Shown here: piece after piece, positions 6,899-9,246 of the stretch
Position numbering within the stretch: position 1 is the stretch's first letter
How the letters are laid out: the number at the start of each line of letters is the position of its first letter
Assembly: GCA_024277695.1 (NCBI GenBank)
Contig: JAJRUR010000193.1
Coordinates: 1-9,246, forward strand
DNA length: 9,246 bases
Reading direction: 5' to 3'
From: Bacteroidota bacterium
GTDB lineage: Bacteria; Bacteroidota; Bacteroidia; Chitinophagales; Saprospiraceae
Program-made: the position numbers and the translations under genes
The notes under the pieces: generated by a model
Databases searched by the model: none
What the model was told of the DNA's origin: nothing
Seen by the model: only the letters and a program-made list of their open reading frames with translations

Positions 6899-9246
6899 AT
6901 GAGCTTTTCTACCTTTTGCATGCCTAAAAAACAGGCTTTTCTTTTGATCTCTTTTATTATGAGTACTACAGCTATCTTTGGGCAGTTTAGTGCCATAAGC
7001 GTTTCAGAAAAGACTACTCAAGCCATAACTGCGGAGCGGCCTATGCCCTCTAAATTTGGGTCCTACACACTGAATACCAGCCCTTTTGGAGTGCCCAAAT
7101 CCGAAAGTATCGAAATCCGGCTACCCCTCTCTGATAAGGGGTTTAAGCGTTTCGTACTAGAACCATACGAAATGATGCAAAAGCCACTTGCAGACAGATA
7201 CCCATATATCAGAACCTACATCGGCTATACTGAAGATGGAGATCAAGCATTTATAGATATAACCGGTAAGGGTTTTCATGCAATCATCCGAACAGCGGAT
7301 GGAAAAAGCTACTATATTGACCCAATCGGTCCAAAGGAAAAAGGTATGTACATGGCATACGACGCAGTAGATTATCATCCCAATCAGGAACAAGAGCCCT
7401 TTATTTGTAATGTAGATGAAAGCAACTACATAGAAGAGCTTAGCCCGGAAGATCAGGTCGGAAGGATCATGTTTAGAGGCAATACTCCGGTCACCCTCCG
7501 TACATATGTGCTGGCTCTCGCTACTACACGAGAGTACTGTCAGTTTCATGGAGGCAGTACCGAATCTACTATGGATGCAGTCGTTACAGCTATCAATCGT
7601 GTAAATAGCATAGTTAATAGAGATGCAGCTATTCAATTCATTTTGCATGCAGAAACGGACAAACTCTTCTTTTGTAGTGAACCCGATGGATATACGAACG
7701 GCAATACATCGGCTATGATTAATGAAAATCCAGCTATCATTCGCTCAAGATTAGGCATTGGGACCTATGACTTCGGCCATGTATTTGGTACGAATGGAGG
7801 AGGATTGGCACAACTCCAATCCATCTGTAGCGGAAGTAGAGAGCGCGGAGTCACTTGTCACCCCAACCCTATCGGAGATCGATTTTATGTTGGATATGTG
7901 AGTCATGAAATAGGGCATCAGTTTGGTGCTACACATACCTTTAATGCTCTTGAGGGTGGATGCCGAAGTAATATAACGACGAGTTCGTCTTACGAACCCG
8001 GTGCGGGGACAACGATTATGTCCTATGCCGGACTATGTGGTAGTGACAATGTTCAAGGATTTTCGAATCCATACTATCACACGCACTCCATTCAACAGAT
8101 CGAACGATTTATCCGTAACAATGGTAACTCCTGCGCTACAAGAGAAGAAGTGGGCAATACAGAACCCCACGCGAGTATTCCGCTCGAAGATGGTTTTTAT
8201 ATTCCTATCGAGACCCCTTTTGAGTTGACAGGAAGTGCTACAGACGATGAAGACAGTAATCTGACCTATAGTTGGGAGCAATATGATCTCGGCCCACAAT
8301 CCAATCTGGGAGAACCGGTCAATGGATTGGGTCCTTTATTTAGGTCTTTTCCTCCAACAGAAAGTCCGACGAGAGTCTTTCCGAGATTGACTGATTTGGT
8401 CAAAAATCGCAAAAGGCGTTCAGAACTGTTACCTAATGTAGCTCGAAAAATGACATTTAGAATGACCGTACGCGACAATCACGAAGGTGGTGGAGGCACG
8501 GATTTTGCACAAGTAGAGTTCAATACTGCAGCAAGTGCCGGCCCTTTTCTGGTGCAAAGCTACAACGAGCGTAATATTACACTTACCGGTGGTAGTCTGG
8601 ACACTATACGTTGGGATGTAGCTAATACAGACATAGCTCCAGTCAATGCTCCGTTTGTAGATATCTATTACTCCACAAATGGCGGACTGGATTTTGACGA
8701 ACTGCTCTTAAGCAGGACCCGTAACGATGGTGAAGAGGCAGTATTTATCCCCAACATGCAAGCCAATAAATTTCGTCTAAAGATCAAAGCCAGTAATAAC
8801 ATATTTTTTGATCTGAATGACGAAAATGTAAAAATCACGCCCGCTACAGAGCCCGGATTTATGTATTCGGTCTCTGCCCAAGGTGTAAGTGTATGTACAC
8901 CTGAGATAGCCCAAATCGAAATAAAAACAACTCCTATACTCGACTATCAAGAACAAATCCAATTAGAGATAGTAAGCGAATTGCCCAATGGCATCCAAGC
9001 GAAGCTAGATAGGACGCATATAATGCCCGGCGAATCCGCTTTTATTGATCTCAACGTGGCCAAAGACGCTGTGAGCGAAATTATCCCTATCGATGTACTG
9101 ATCGCTTCAGATACCTTCACTTATGTACAGAGTCTATTCATAGATATAAAATCCTCAGATTATTCAGACCTCAAATTAATAAAACCTGAAAATGGTCTTA
9201 GCGGAGCCGGTAATTCGCAAATTTTTGAGTGGCAAAATTCTGTAAA
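6899..9246 (+). CDS. Secreted reprolysin-like zinc metalloprotease (partial, C-terminus missing)
   Basis: The frame is open for 782 codons and runs off the right edge. The N-terminus has a signal peptide (MSFSTFCMPKKQAFLLISFI, ending near IFG|Q); Met8 is an alternative start. A propeptide-like region (about 30-195) precedes the catalytic domain (about 200-412), which begins LRTYVLALATTREYCQFHGG. The active site is H336-E-I-G-H340-Q-F-G-A-T-H346: three zinc-binding His residues with Glu337 as the general base. Met374 in TIMSYAG is the Met-turn of the metzincins. This assigns it to the M12B/reprolysin-like peptidases that Bacteroidota export. Residues from about 424 to 540 form a PKD-like domain (GSATDDEDSNLTYSWEQY), followed by further beta-sandwich segments (IRWDVANTDIAPVNAPFVDI). 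The sorting domain expected for T9SS cargo would lie beyond the edge, so the export route is inferred. The 128-base gap from the barrel gene has no clear terminator or exact promoter, so co-transcription is possible. Confidence 0.92.
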   Translation, partial: MSFSTFCMPKKQAFLLISFIMSTTAIFGQFSAISVSEKTTQAITAERPMPSKFGSYTLNTSPFGVPKSESIEIRLPLSDKGFKRFVLEPYEMMQKPLADRYPYIRTYIGYTEDGDQAFIDITGKGFHAIIRTADGKSYYIDPIGPKEKGMYMAYDAVDYHPNQEQEPFICNVDESNYIEELSPEDQVGRIMFRGNTPVTLRTYVLALATTREYCQFHGGSTESTMDAVVTAINRVNSIVNRDAAIQFILHAETDKLFFCSEPDGYTNGNTSAMINENPAIIRSRLGIGTYDFGHVFGTNGGGLAQLQSICSGSRERGVTCHPNPIGDRFYVGYVSHEIGHQFGATHTFNALEGGCRSNITTSSSYEPGAGTTIMSYAGLCGSDNVQGFSNPYYHTHSIQQIERFIRNNGNSCATREEVGNTEPHASIPLEDGFYIPIETPFELTGSATDDEDSNLTYSWEQYDLGPQSNLGEPVNGLGPLFRSFPPTESPTRVFPRLTDLVKNRKRRSELLPNVARKMTFRMTVRDNHEGGGGTDFAQVEFNTAASAGPFLVQSYNERNITLTGGSLDTIRWDVANTDIAPVNAPFVDIYYSTNGGLDFDELLLSRTRNDGEEAVFIPNMQANKFRLKIKASNNIFFDLNDENVKITPATEPGFMYSVSAQGVSVCTPEIAQIEIKTTPILDYQEQIQLEIVSELPNGIQAKLDRTHIMPGESAFIDLNVAKDAVSEIIPIDVLIASDTFTYVQSLFIDIKSSDYSDLKLIKPENGLSGAGNSQIFEWQNSV

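Noticed and set aside
7157..7648. A 163-residue minus-strand open frame opposite the protease gene.
   Set aside because: It overlaps the propeptide and catalytic domain of a clear protease, and its translation shows no recognisable domain.

Overview
The window reads as chromosomal DNA from a member of the Bacteroidota, with a composition near 40-45% G+C in most blocks I counted. The basis is the protein families: an exported protein ending in the 'gliding motility-associated' (CHU_C / type B) C-terminal domain used by the type IX secretion system (T9SS), a metalloprotease of the reprolysin-like type common in this phylum, and an exact TAnnTTTG promoter element. The tandem cohesin domains joined to SprB-like repeats suggest the Saprospiria side of the phylum; that placement is inference.

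There are four genes, two on each strand, arranged around a divergent centre. On the minus strand, 3217-2528 encodes a NarL/LuxR-type response regulator. It is followed 145 bases later by a large gene that starts at 2382 and runs off the left edge. That gene encodes a secreted protein with three cohesin-like domains, four SprB-like repeats and the start of a T9SS type B sorting domain. On the plus strand, 3336-6770 encodes a 1144-residue exported protein, predicted to be an outer-membrane beta-barrel. Then 6899 to the right edge encodes the first 782 residues of a secreted zinc metalloprotease with HExxHxxGxxH and Met-turn motifs. The three gaps are short: 2383-2527 holds a good promoter, 3218-3335 is the divergent control region with a dyad, and 6771-6898 holds nothing convincing.

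Three of the four products carry signal peptides and act at or beyond the outer membrane; the fourth is a cytoplasmic transcription regulator without a visible kinase partner. The simplest reading is a cell-surface/secretion neighbourhood in which an orphan regulator sits beside its possible targets. Nothing in the sequence proves that the regulator controls its neighbours. Both outer genes are cut by the window edges, so their C-termini, including the protease's sorting signal, cannot be seen. I found no RNA genes, insertion sequences, CRISPR arrays or strong terminators. The least understood item is the beta-barrel protein, which I place in an uncharacterised family with some resemblance to SprA.
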